From positions 30,996 through 94,995 of the forward strand of contig NZ_JAQTNN010000012.1 of NCBI RefSeq assembly GCF_028713855.1: 64,000 nucleotides of DNA, given 5' to 3'. The notes beneath the pieces are model-generated. The model ran no database searches. It was not told where the DNA came from and worked only from the letters and a program-made list of their open reading frames with translations. Shown here piece after piece: positions 43,873 through 51,174 of this stretch; positions within the stretch are counted from its first letter, which is position 1, and the number at the start of each line of letters is the position of its first letter. Position numbers and translations under genes: made by a program. Source of the stretch: Sulfuricurvum sp. Its GTDB lineage: Bacteria > Campylobacterota > Campylobacteria > Campylobacterales > Sulfurimonadaceae.

Positions 43873-45234
43873 ATGGTCAGCCGAGCAAAAATCAAAGAAC
43901 TTATGAACGAGAGCGCTTGCTCTCACAGTAAAGACAAAAAACCGGGAGAAGGGTGTGATAAGCCTAAACCGGGACTTGCCGCAGGGGGATGCGCTTTTGA
44001 CGGTGCTCAAATCTCCCTTTTCCCTTATGCCGATGCCGTACACCTCGTTCACGGCCCTCAAACCTGTCTGGGTTCATCATGGGAAACACGTGAGACAAAA
44101 ACGTCGTACACTGGGCGAGATCATACGCAAATGGGATTTACGACAGGAATCAATACCAATGATGTCATCTTCGGCGGGGATAAGCGGCTGGGTGATTCGA
44201 TCGATTATGTCATGGAGCATTACAAACCCGAAGCGATTTTTGTCTATTCGACGTGTGTGACTGCGTTGATGGGGGATGATATCGACATGACCTGCAAACT
44301 GGGTGCGGAAAAACACGGAGTACCTGTTGTCCCCGTTCATGCTGCCGGATTTGTAGGGAGTAAAAACCTAGGTTCTCGTCTTGCAGGCGAAGCGGTATTG
44401 GAACATCTTATCGGTACCAAAGAACCAGAGTTTACGACTCCGTATGATATTAACCTGATCGGAGATTACAACGTTACCGGAGATATGTGGCAATATTTGC
44501 CGCTCTTTGAAAAAATCGGCATTCGAGTCCTGAGCTCCATGAGCGGAGACGGGCGTGTCGGTGATATCCGCTGTGCTCATAGAGCGAAACTGAATGTTAT
44601 CGTCTGCGCTAAATCACTCATCACATTGACACGCAAGATGCAGGAACAATACGGTATTCCTTGGATATCGGTATCCTTTTACGGCAAACGTGACACCACT
44701 TTCGCAATTCGTGAAATTGTTACCGCCTTGGGCGACCCGGAACTCATAGCACGTGCCGAAACGGTGATTGCGGAAGCGGAAGCGGATCTCGAAGCGGCAC
44801 TTATACCGTATCGTGCAATGTTTGCGGGGAAAAAAGCAGTTCTCAATACCGGAGGAAATAAAGCGTGGTCAATCGCTTCGGGATTACAAGATTTGGGGAT
44901 TGAAGTTGTCGCTACCAGCGTGGCTAAATCGACTCAGGATGATATCGATAAAGCACGTGAATATCTCGGAGAAAACGGTGTTTTGATGACGAAACCCGCC
45001 TCTGAACAAGGCAAGATAATCGATTCGACTGGAGCACATATCCTCCTAGCCGGAGGGAGAAGCCTCTACACCGCCATCAAGAAAAAAATCTCGTTTATCG
45101 ACGTCAATCAGGAGAAAAAAACGAGCTACGGCGGTTACAACGGACTGCTTAATCTCGCCGAGGATTTAAAATACGCATTTCGCAATCCGGTATTTGCCAA
45201 TGTCGGAAAACCGGCGCCGTGGGAGGTGGGATAA
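43873..45234 (+). CDS. nifE: nitrogenase FeMo-cofactor scaffold NifE
   Basis: Alpha-type subunit of the NifEN scaffold on which the iron-molybdenum cofactor precursor matures. Cysteine motifs GGCAFDGA, HGPQTCLGSSWE and YSTCVTALMGDDI, with the characteristic N-terminus containing ESACSHSK, distinguish it from NifD (no FeMoco-ligating His/Cys pair in the usual place). 453 aa, normal. ATG 43873 follows AGGAG. Overlaps nifN by one base (TAATG). Confidence 0.93.
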   Translation: MVSRAKIKELMNESACSHSKDKKPGEGCDKPKPGLAAGGCAFDGAQISLFPYADAVHLVHGPQTCLGSSWETRETKTSYTGRDHTQMGFTTGINTNDVIFGGDKRLGDSIDYVMEHYKPEAIFVYSTCVTALMGDDIDMTCKLGAEKHGVPVVPVHAAGFVGSKNLGSRLAGEAVLEHLIGTKEPEFTTPYDINLIGDYNVTGDMWQYLPLFEKIGIRVLSSMSGDGRVGDIRCAHRAKLNVIVCAKSLITLTRKMQEQYGIPWISVSFYGKRDTTFAIREIVTALGDPELIARAETVIAEAEADLEAALIPYRAMFAGKKAVLNTGGNKAWSIASGLQDLGIEVVATSVAKSTQDDIDKAREYLGENGVLMTKPASEQGKIIDSTGAHILLAGGRSLYTAIKKKISFIDVNQEKKTSYGGYNGLLNLAEDLKYAFRNPVFANVGKPAPWEVG

Positions 45235-46532
45235 TGGAATTCTCCCTTTCCCGCCACGAGCACAAACCTCTTCAAGTCAACCCGATCAAGCACTCTCAGC
45301 CGATGGGTGCAACCCTCGCATATCTGGGGGTAAAAGACTGTATGCCGCTTATGCACAGCGCTCAAGGGTGTGCCTCGTATACCAAAGTCTTTTTTACACG
45401 CCATTTTAACGAACCGATCGCGATCAACAACACTTCGGTGAGCGACATCACCGCTGTTCTCGATGGTGGGGATTACTCGATCCTTATGGCAATTGAAAAT
45501 ATTCAGAACAAAGAGAAAAATCTCAAACCTTCGATGATCGGTTTGCATACGACGGGTCTGACCGAGACCAAAGGGGATGATGTTCGCGGAGTCGGAATGC
45601 ACATCGAAATCCCCTATGTGTTCGTTAATACTCCCGATTACGAGGGTGGGATGGAGAGCGGATGGGCTCTTACTGTTACTGCTATGATCGAACAACTTAC
45701 CGTTGCCGCTACCGAAGTAAAAACCAACAAACTTGTCTTTTTACCGCATTTGAGTATGCAGCCTATCGAGGTGGAAAAGATCAAATGTTTGTGTGAAGAT
45801 TTCGGTTTTGAGACTTACGCACTTCCTGATCTTTCTACCTCATTGGATGGGTATTGGGAAGCAGGGCAGGGGAAATTGGCTAACGGAGGAATCACCGTCG
45901 ATCAGATCCGAGATTTGGCTACTTCTTCTATTGTAATTAGCATTGGTGCTTCGATGAAAAAATCGGCTTTAGCCTTACAAAAAAAGAATCCGCTTATAGA
46001 ACATCTTCATTTTGATCATCTGATGGGATTGGATGGGTGCGACAATTTTGTAGCGGCATTGATGGAAATACGACACACAGACCCTAAACCGTTAATGAAA
46101 CGATGGCGTTCACGTCTGCAAGATGCGATGTTGGATTCCCATTTTCTAATTGGAAGCTCCCATTTTGTCGTTACCGGTGAGCCGGATATGTTAGCCGGAA
46201 TCTGTGCATTGCTTCGCAGTGTCGGCGGAACCATTGATGCGGCGATTTCTACGACGTTTAGCGATGTTCTCCATACCATCGAAGCGGAAAAAGTATTTGT
46301 CGGAGATTTGGAAGATGCACGCGGTTTCTTTGAACATGCGGATATGGTTATCAGTAATTTTCATGCAGAACGAATCTTGCATATGTATCACAATACGGCA
46401 CTCGTTATCCGCGGTTTCCCTAATTATGAAGAGTTAGGGAATCAGCTTAAAAGCGATCAGTTGTATGAGGGCAGTACTTATTTTTTATTTGAGATAGCAA
46501 ATTCATTGAGAAAGGTCAAACATGAACACTAA
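45234..46532 (+). CDS. nifN: nitrogenase FeMo-cofactor scaffold NifN
   Basis: Beta-type partner of NifE. N-terminal VNPIKHSQPMGATLAYLGV, then MHSAQGCASYTKVFFTRHFNEP is the NifN version of the P-cluster region, with DGGDYSILMAI and TTGLTETKGDDV. 432 aa. Start ATG 45234 overlaps the nifE stop; the alternative at 45219 would add five residues inside nifE. Overlaps nifX by 11 bp. Confidence 0.93.
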   Translation: MEFSLSRHEHKPLQVNPIKHSQPMGATLAYLGVKDCMPLMHSAQGCASYTKVFFTRHFNEPIAINNTSVSDITAVLDGGDYSILMAIENIQNKEKNLKPSMIGLHTTGLTETKGDDVRGVGMHIEIPYVFVNTPDYEGGMESGWALTVTAMIEQLTVAATEVKTNKLVFLPHLSMQPIEVEKIKCLCEDFGFETYALPDLSTSLDGYWEAGQGKLANGGITVDQIRDLATSSIVISIGASMKKSALALQKKNPLIEHLHFDHLMGLDGCDNFVAALMEIRHTDPKPLMKRWRSRLQDAMLDSHFLIGSSHFVVTGEPDMLAGICALLRSVGGTIDAAISTTFSDVLHTIEAEKVFVGDLEDARGFFEHADMVISNFHAERILHMYHNTALVIRGFPNYEELGNQLKSDQLYEGSTYFLFEIANSLRKVKHEH

Positions 46533-46974
46533 AATCACAATAGAGGGGAATGGAACCATGGATAATGCGATGAAAGTCGCTTTCGCGACCAAAGATATGG
46601 AAGAGATTAACGCCCACTTCGGCGGAGCGAGAGAGTTTGTTGTCTATAACGTTTCTAAAGACGGATTTTCCCTCTCCGAGGTTATCAAAACCGATACATC
46701 TGAACTCGAAGATGATGACAAAACAGATTTTCGTGTTCGTGCTCTCAAAGGGGTAAACATCATGTATTGTGAGAGTATCGGCGGTACGGCTGCGGCAAAA
46801 GTAATTCGAGCAGGAATCCACCCGATGAAAGTGAATGAGCCGACATTGATCGAGGATATTCTCAAAACATTAGTAGAAATGATTAATGGAAATCCTCCGC
46901 CGTGGATTAAAAATATCATTCAAATGAAAACCGAACACGATGTTCGACAAGACCGATGGGCAGAAGGGGAATAA
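46522..46974 (+). CDS. nifX: nitrogenase cofactor carrier NifX
   Basis: Small cofactor-binding protein of the NifX/NafY/NifB-C superfamily, 150 aa; holds NifB-co or the VK-cluster during transfer to NifEN. AFATKDMEEINAHFGGAREF and the GVNIMYCESIGGTAAAKVI stretch are characteristic; the C-terminal tail after residue 115 (NGNPPPWIKNII) is typical of NifX. Start ATG 46522 lies within the nifN end; the DUF269 gene follows 5 bp after the stop. Confidence 0.9.
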   Translation: MNTKITIEGNGTMDNAMKVAFATKDMEEINAHFGGAREFVVYNVSKDGFSLSEVIKTDTSELEDDDKTDFRVRALKGVNIMYCESIGGTAAAKVIRAGIHPMKVNEPTLIEDILKTLVEMINGNPPPWIKNIIQMKTEHDVRQDRWAEGE

Positions 46975-46979
46975 TTATT

Positions 46980-47432
46980 ATGGAAGCAGAAAAAGTAATG
47001 AATGAATTTGGAACAGAGTTAATACGTCAAATCCGGGCACTCGATCAGTTCGGGAATTGGTCACGAATCAGTGATGAAGAGCTATTAATCAAAAAGTACG
47101 TCAAAACCAAAGAGGATCTCAAAGCTATTCCTCTTATTGCAGATATTGATGAGATGCTCACCAACGATATCAAAATGATCTATAAAGCAATCGCATTAGC
47201 GTTCGAACGTAAAACAGGTGTGGTATGCAATGTCATCATGGAAATGAGTCATGAAGGATTCGGTCGATGTGCGGTTATAGCGGATCGCATCTGCATCGTA
47301 GACAAATATTTCAAAGATGCACACCGTTTCGGTTTTCGTACGTATGAAGCATTGTTTGAAGATGGTGATAAACATCTCGCCAACGCAATCGCAACGTATG
47401 AACAATATAAACCATGCAATAAACAAGGATAA
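46980..47432 (+). CDS. NifX-associated nitrogen fixation protein (DUF269)
   Basis: DUF269 family, always encoded next to nifX in diazotrophs; exact role unknown. 150 aa. LIRQIRALDQFGNW near the N-terminus, then MSHEGFGRCAVIADRICIVDKYFKDAHRFGF is the conserved core. Start ATG 46980 follows AGGGGA; the upstream ATG at 46956 lies in nifX and is rejected. Flavodoxin follows 11 bp later. Confidence 0.9.
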   Translation: MEAEKVMNEFGTELIRQIRALDQFGNWSRISDEELLIKKYVKTKEDLKAIPLIADIDEMLTNDIKMIYKAIALAFERKTGVVCNVIMEMSHEGFGRCAVIADRICIVDKYFKDAHRFGFRTYEALFEDGDKHLANAIATYEQYKPCNKQG

Positions 47433-47443
47433 GGAGTCCAAAC

Positions 47444-47959
47444 ATGTCAAAAGTCGGTATTTTTTTCGGTAGCAGCAGCGGTGTCACACGGGGTGCGGCA
47501 GAACTTCTTGCAGATGAGTTAAAAGGTTCAGAACTCATCGATATGGAAGAAGATTTTGATGGTATTGAACAGTTTGAGGATTTCGATGTATTGATTCTCG
47601 GTTCATCAACATGGGGGCAAGGTGATCCTCAGCGTGACTGGGTTGATCCATTATACGATTTGAGCAATGATCGTCCCGATTTAGAAGGTAAAAAAGTTGC
47701 CTTCTTCGGTGCAGGTGACCAAAAAACACATGGAGAACACTTTTTAAGTGCTCTTGGAAAAATGCATGATTTGTTTACCTCTCTGGGTGCAAGTGCATAC
47801 GGATTTACATCAACCAACGGATACGATTATGAACATTCGTTAGCTGAACGTGAGGGAAAATTCTGCGGATTAGGGATTGATGATGTCAATCAGGAAGATT
47901 TGACCGAAGATCGTGTCAAAGAGTGGGCCAGTCAGCTGAAAAACGAGATGGGACTGTAG
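47444..47959 (+). CDS. nifF: flavodoxin (nif-associated, NifF-like)
   Basis: Long-chain flavodoxin, 171 aa, FMN-binding electron carrier. Phosphate loop FGSSSGVTRGAAELL (an SSSGVT variant of the usual T-x-T-G-x-T), aromatic FMN loop GSSTWGQGDPQRDW, FGAGDQKTHGEHF and the long-chain insertion near GFTSTNGYDYEHS. Its position inside the nif operon suggests it donates electrons to the nitrogenase reductase. ATG follows AAGGAG. Confidence 0.9.
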   Translation: MSKVGIFFGSSSGVTRGAAELLADELKGSELIDMEEDFDGIEQFEDFDVLILGSSTWGQGDPQRDWVDPLYDLSNDRPDLEGKKVAFFGAGDQKTHGEHFLSALGKMHDLFTSLGASAYGFTSTNGYDYEHSLAEREGKFCGLGIDDVNQEDLTEDRVKEWASQLKNEMGL

Positions 47960-47998
47960 AGTCAAAATTGCATTACGAGTAACAATAAGGAGCATAGG

Positions 47999-48373
47999 AT
48001 GGGAACATTAACCGAATTTCAAAAAATTACCGATACCGAAGATTTTTTCGAGTTTTTTGATCTGGAGTACGATGAGCGTCTAGTAAACGCAAAACGATTT
48101 CATATCATGAAAAAATTTGGAGAATTGGTCGATAAGTCCAAAGGTCACGATATGGGCAGTGATGCAAAATTGCTTGAGTTCTATAAATTTGCCCTTATTA
48201 CGGTCTACAAAAACTTTGAGAACGGCTATAGCCCATCAGCTGCTGACGTCTGGGAAATGTTTGATAAACCCAGCGCTTGCGGAACCTGTTCTACATCGAG
48301 CAGCTGTAATGATGTAGAGGAGGTCAGTCATGGAGTCCACGCCTGTACAAGCCAAGCAACCATCAGCTTCTGA
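47999..48373 (+). CDS. nifW: nitrogenase-protective protein NifW
   Basis: NifW family, thought to protect or help mature the MoFe protein. Core ITDTEDFFEFFDLEYDERLVNAKRFHIMKKFGEL and FYKFALITVYKNFENGYSPSAADVWEMF fits the family. The C-terminal ~30 residues are an extra cysteine/serine-rich tail (ACGTCSTSSSCND, later HACTS), not usual in proteobacterial NifW as I know it. 124 aa. Overlaps nifZ by 44 bp in another frame. Confidence 0.85.
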   Translation: MGTLTEFQKITDTEDFFEFFDLEYDERLVNAKRFHIMKKFGELVDKSKGHDMGSDAKLLEFYKFALITVYKNFENGYSPSAADVWEMFDKPSACGTCSTSSSCNDVEEVSHGVHACTSQATISF

Positions 48374-48836
48374 TTTTTTGGAACAAACGGCTGATTCGGC
48401 ACAAGCTGATTTAGAATCGTCTGAGCGCGACAGCGAAACAATGCCGATTAACAATGAGGCACGTAAAACAAACCTCTACAAGATGTCGACCAAAGATGAG
48501 ATTCTCTCGGTATTTCGAATAGGAGAACGCGTTCGACTGGTAAAAGCGATACGAAATGACGGAACCTATCCTCATGCTCGTGTTGGTGATGTATTGGTAG
48601 ACGCCGGGTCTGAAGGGTATGTTCGTAAAATCGGCGATTTTTTACAGACCATACGGGTTTACGAAGTCAACTTTATCGAAGAAGGATTGACATTCGGATG
48701 CCGAGAAGCAGAGTTGGAAAGTGCCCTCGAAGATGACGGTTATGATGAAGTTGCCGAAGAGTTGAAATGGCTCAAAGAACACCGTGCTGCGCGAGCTGCT
48801 GAAAAAGCAGCGCAATCTCAAGAAGAGGGGGAGTAA
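48330..48836 (+). CDS. nifZ: nitrogen fixation protein NifZ
   Basis: NifZ family, involved in P-cluster maturation of the MoFe protein. The NifZ core FRIGERVRLVKAIRNDGTYP, GYVRKIGDFLQTIRVYEVNF and FGCREAELE occupies residues ~60-135. Before it lies a 50-residue Ser/Glu/Ala-rich extension, and after it an Ala/Glu-rich helical tail. The ATG at 48330 is kept despite a 44-bp overlap with nifW because a strong AGAGGAGG stands six bases before it; a shorter NifZ could start at 48480. Confidence 0.85.
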   Translation: MESTPVQAKQPSASDFLEQTADSAQADLESSERDSETMPINNEARKTNLYKMSTKDEILSVFRIGERVRLVKAIRNDGTYPHARVGDVLVDAGSEGYVRKIGDFLQTIRVYEVNFIEEGLTFGCREAELESALEDDGYDEVAEELKWLKEHRAARAAEKAAQSQEEGE

Positions 48837-48918
48837 TCTACACTTTTTGAGATTTGTGCATACTGTATTTGATATGAAGTCATGAGCATATCGTACGGGA
48901 ATTATGAGGAGGTTCAAG

Positions 48919-49302
48919 ATGGTCAGTGTAATTTTTTGCGGTTTCGGTGAAAAGCAAGACAAACGTGTTTATGCTAAAACCGGTGACGTACTATTGCGTG
49001 TTGCTCAAAGTAACGGTATTTCTATTCCATCGGATTGTAAAGACGGAATGTGTGCCAGCTGTGCAGTACGTGTTGAAGAAATATCAAATGATGAAAAAAT
49101 CGATTCAACAACCGAAGATTACTCATCTAAGGGACAAGCAGTTTATATGGATGATAAAGAGCTTGAAACTTTGATACAAATGGGCGCTATCAATAAAAAA
49201 GAAGCTGAAATCGCTCAACAATACAATCGTCCGACTCCGGTACGTTTGGCTTGTCAATGTGCGATCAAAAATACTTCTATATTGGTAAAACCATTTAACT
49301 GA
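48919..49302 (+). CDS. 2Fe-2S ferredoxin (nif-associated)
   Basis: Plant/adrenodoxin-type [2Fe-2S] ferredoxin, 127 aa. Cluster cysteines in CKDGMCASC (C-x4-C-x2-C) and LACQC further on. A ~40-residue insertion (about residues 55-95) between the third and fourth cysteines makes it longer than the neighbour. ATG 48919 follows AGGAGG; the alternative at 48904 overlaps the Shine-Dalgarno. Likely electron carrier for nitrogenase or cofactor assembly. Confidence 0.85.
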   Translation: MVSVIFCGFGEKQDKRVYAKTGDVLLRVAQSNGISIPSDCKDGMCASCAVRVEEISNDEKIDSTTEDYSSKGQAVYMDDKELETLIQMGAINKKEAEIAQQYNRPTPVRLACQCAIKNTSILVKPFN

Positions 49303-49312
49303 TTCGTGGTGG

Positions 49313-49336
49313 CTTCATGATTATTTACTCATGAAG
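49313..49336 (+). other. hairpin between the two ferredoxin genes
   Basis: CTTCATGA-TTATTTAC-TCATGAAG, perfect 8-bp stem, 8-base loop, followed by an A-run rather than a T-run. May be an RNA-processing or partial stop signal; a TATAAT at 49350 follows before the next ferredoxin. Confidence 0.4.
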
Positions 49337-49369
49337 AGTTAAAAAAAATATAATATACAAGGAGTTGGG

Positions 49370-49660
49370 ATGACAACACGTGTAGAAATTATGAATGACT
49401 TTTTGGCGATCAATGTCCACCCGGGCAAAACGATCCAAGATATCGTAGAAGCTTCAGGAAGTGCGCTTCCATTCGGATGCCGTGACGGTGAATGCGGCAC
49501 ATGTGTCGTAATGATCGAATCAGGTATGGAATACATGAGCGAAATCAACGATAAAGAGAAAGCGGTCCTTAAAACGGTTGGTGAAACCAGCCCGAAAGCG
49601 CGTCTAGCTTGTCAGATGAAAGTCGTTGCACCAAACGGATTAGTACGTATTAAATACTAA
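49370..49660 (+). CDS. 2Fe-2S ferredoxin (short, nif-associated)
   Basis: 96-aa [2Fe-2S] ferredoxin with CRDGECGTC (C-x4-C-x2-C) and LACQMKV as fourth ligand. Compact, no insertion, close to the ferredoxins placed at the ends of nif clusters. Own ribosome-binding site (AAGGAG) and probably its own -10; a strong terminator follows, closing the nif block. Confidence 0.87.
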   Translation: MTTRVEIMNDFLAINVHPGKTIQDIVEASGSALPFGCRDGECGTCVVMIESGMEYMSEINDKEKAVLKTVGETSPKARLACQMKVVAPNGLVRIKY

Positions 49661-49671
49661 GCCCATCTTTA

Positions 49672-49703
49672 CAACTCAGTTTCGGCTGAGTTGCCTCTTT
49701 TTT
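49672..49703 (+). terminator. rho-independent terminator closing the nif block
   Basis: CAACTCAG-TTTCGG-CTGAGTTG, 8-bp stem with TTTCGG loop, followed by CCTCTTTTTT. Classical intrinsic terminator. Confidence 0.9.
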
Positions 49704-49729
49704 AATCAACTATCTGCTTAAAAAAACCC

Positions 49730-49735
49730 TATAAT
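49730..49735 (+). promoter_or_regulatory. -10 element for rpoN
   Basis: TATAAT preceded by an A/T-rich stretch, 60 bases before the rpoN start and downstream of the nif terminator; rpoN therefore seems to be transcribed on its own by the housekeeping sigma factor. Confidence 0.45.
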
Positions 49736-49795
49736 TTTTATCAGAACAATATATGCATTTAATGTATAAAAATGTATATTTTTTAGGTGGCTATT

Positions 49796-51061
49796 ATGCA
49801 AACAACTTTATCTTACAAACAAAAGCAACTTCCAAGACTATCCATGCAGACATGGTTGCCGCTCTTACAATGTTCACTCAACGATCTCGAAAAACATTTG
49901 CAGGTTATTACCAATGAAAATCCTTGCTTAGAGGTAAAATCAGGTTTTGAAGAGTCCAATGCAGCTGCAGGTGGGAGTACAGCATACGGTGCATTTCAAA
50001 ACTATGTGTCGAATTCTTCCAGTGAGCAAATTGAATGGCTCAGTATCTCATCAACCTCTTTGTATGAAAAACTAGATGAGCAGATTGTCGCGCCTTTGTT
50101 CCCGACACCGATATCGCAAAAAATTGCCCGTCAAATTATCTATTATATTAACGACGAGGGGTATTTTGAAGGTTCTGTCGAAGAGGTGGCTCAGCAGTGT
50201 GATACTGATGCTCATACGGTTGAGAGAGTACGTCAGCGATTCGCTCATCTTGAGCCCTCCGGAGTGGGCGCATGCGATTACAAAGAGTCATTTTTATTTC
50301 AGCTGAGTGATCATGACCTTGATGATGAGTTGAGCATACTTCTGGGTGCAATGATTTTACAGTTTGATAAAATGGAAAAATTCATCAATCACCCCCGTCT
50401 TCATGATGCCAAACATGTTTTGCAGCACCTGAAAAATCCACCGGCATTAGAGTATATGGAACCGGAGTCTCAAATTACACCGGATTTGTTTGTCGAATTT
50501 GCAGGATCAGAATTAAATATCCGTATCAATCATGCCTTTTATCCTGATCTACAGGTCAATATGATCGATAAGTACGATAATTTTGCGAAACAAAAGTTTA
50601 AAGAGGCGCGTGAACTCGTTAAGCTTCTTGATTTGCGTAAAGCGACTCTCTATAATGTGGCATTGGTATTGATCGAAAAACAATACAGTTTTTTTATGGG
50701 GGGAGAACTCAAACCGCTTCGACTTCAAGACGTAGCGGATGAACTTGGCTTTAACGAATCGACCATCTCCCGCGCCATTGCTGATAAATACATTCAGACA
50801 GAACGGGGATTATACGCGTTTAAAGACTTTTTCTCCAATTCGATCGGTGAAGTATCTACTTCAGAAATCAAACACTTTCTCAAACGTCTTGTCGGGAGTG
50901 AAAATAAGGATGATCCGTTTAGCGATAAAAGCCTTCATGAAATGATTGAAGAGCGTTTCGGAGTAAAAATGGTACGACGTGTAATTGCCAAATATCGTCA
51001 GGAACTTGATATCCCTTCGTATAAAGAGCGGCTGTTTTTGTACAAATTGGAACTTCTCTAA
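49796..51061 (+). CDS. rpoN: RNA polymerase sigma-54 factor
   Basis: Alternative sigma factor that reads -24/-12 promoters with enhancer-binding activators. N-terminal glutamine/leucine-rich activator region (LPRLSMQTWLPLLQCSL, DLEKHLQVITNENPCLEV), core-binding domain, helix-turn-helix (LQDVADELGFNESTISRAIADKYIQTERG) and a C-terminal RpoN box with RRVIAKYRQ, a weakened form of ARRTVAKYRE. 421 aa. ATG 49796 follows AGGTGG. Its position next to the nif block matches the sigma-54 promoter of nifE; flagellar genes usually need the same factor, so it may be the only copy or a nif-linked paralogue. Confidence 0.92.
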   Translation: MQTTLSYKQKQLPRLSMQTWLPLLQCSLNDLEKHLQVITNENPCLEVKSGFEESNAAAGGSTAYGAFQNYVSNSSSEQIEWLSISSTSLYEKLDEQIVAPLFPTPISQKIARQIIYYINDEGYFEGSVEEVAQQCDTDAHTVERVRQRFAHLEPSGVGACDYKESFLFQLSDHDLDDELSILLGAMILQFDKMEKFINHPRLHDAKHVLQHLKNPPALEYMEPESQITPDLFVEFAGSELNIRINHAFYPDLQVNMIDKYDNFAKQKFKEARELVKLLDLRKATLYNVALVLIEKQYSFFMGGELKPLRLQDVADELGFNESTISRAIADKYIQTERGLYAFKDFFSNSIGEVSTSEIKHFLKRLVGSENKDDPFSDKSLHEMIEERFGVKMVRRVIAKYRQELDIPSYKERLFLYKLELL

Positions 51062-51076
51062 AGGGTACCGTCCCTT
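51061..51076 (+). terminator. weak hairpin after rpoN
   Basis: AAGGG-TACCGT-CCCTT, 5-bp stem starting at the rpoN stop, followed 12 bases later by CTCTTTT. Weak candidate. Confidence 0.35.
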
Positions 51077-51115
51077 CCTTGTGCTCTTTTAACGTAATTT
51101 ATAGCTTCTTTCTTT

Positions 51116-51121
51116 TATAAT
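51116..51121 (+). promoter_or_regulatory. -10 element for ilvB
   Basis: TATAAT after a T-rich run, 53 bases before the ilvB start. No -35 box is evident. I saw no leader peptide or attenuator in 51077-51174. Confidence 0.45.
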
Positions 51122-51174
51122 CACCTAATTTTTTTCAGTTATATTCCCATATTTTTAACGTACAAGGAGACGAC

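Noticed and set aside
45135-45695. 186-residue minus-strand ORF over the nifE/nifN junction
   Set aside because: Antisense to two certain nif genes; no recognisable domain.
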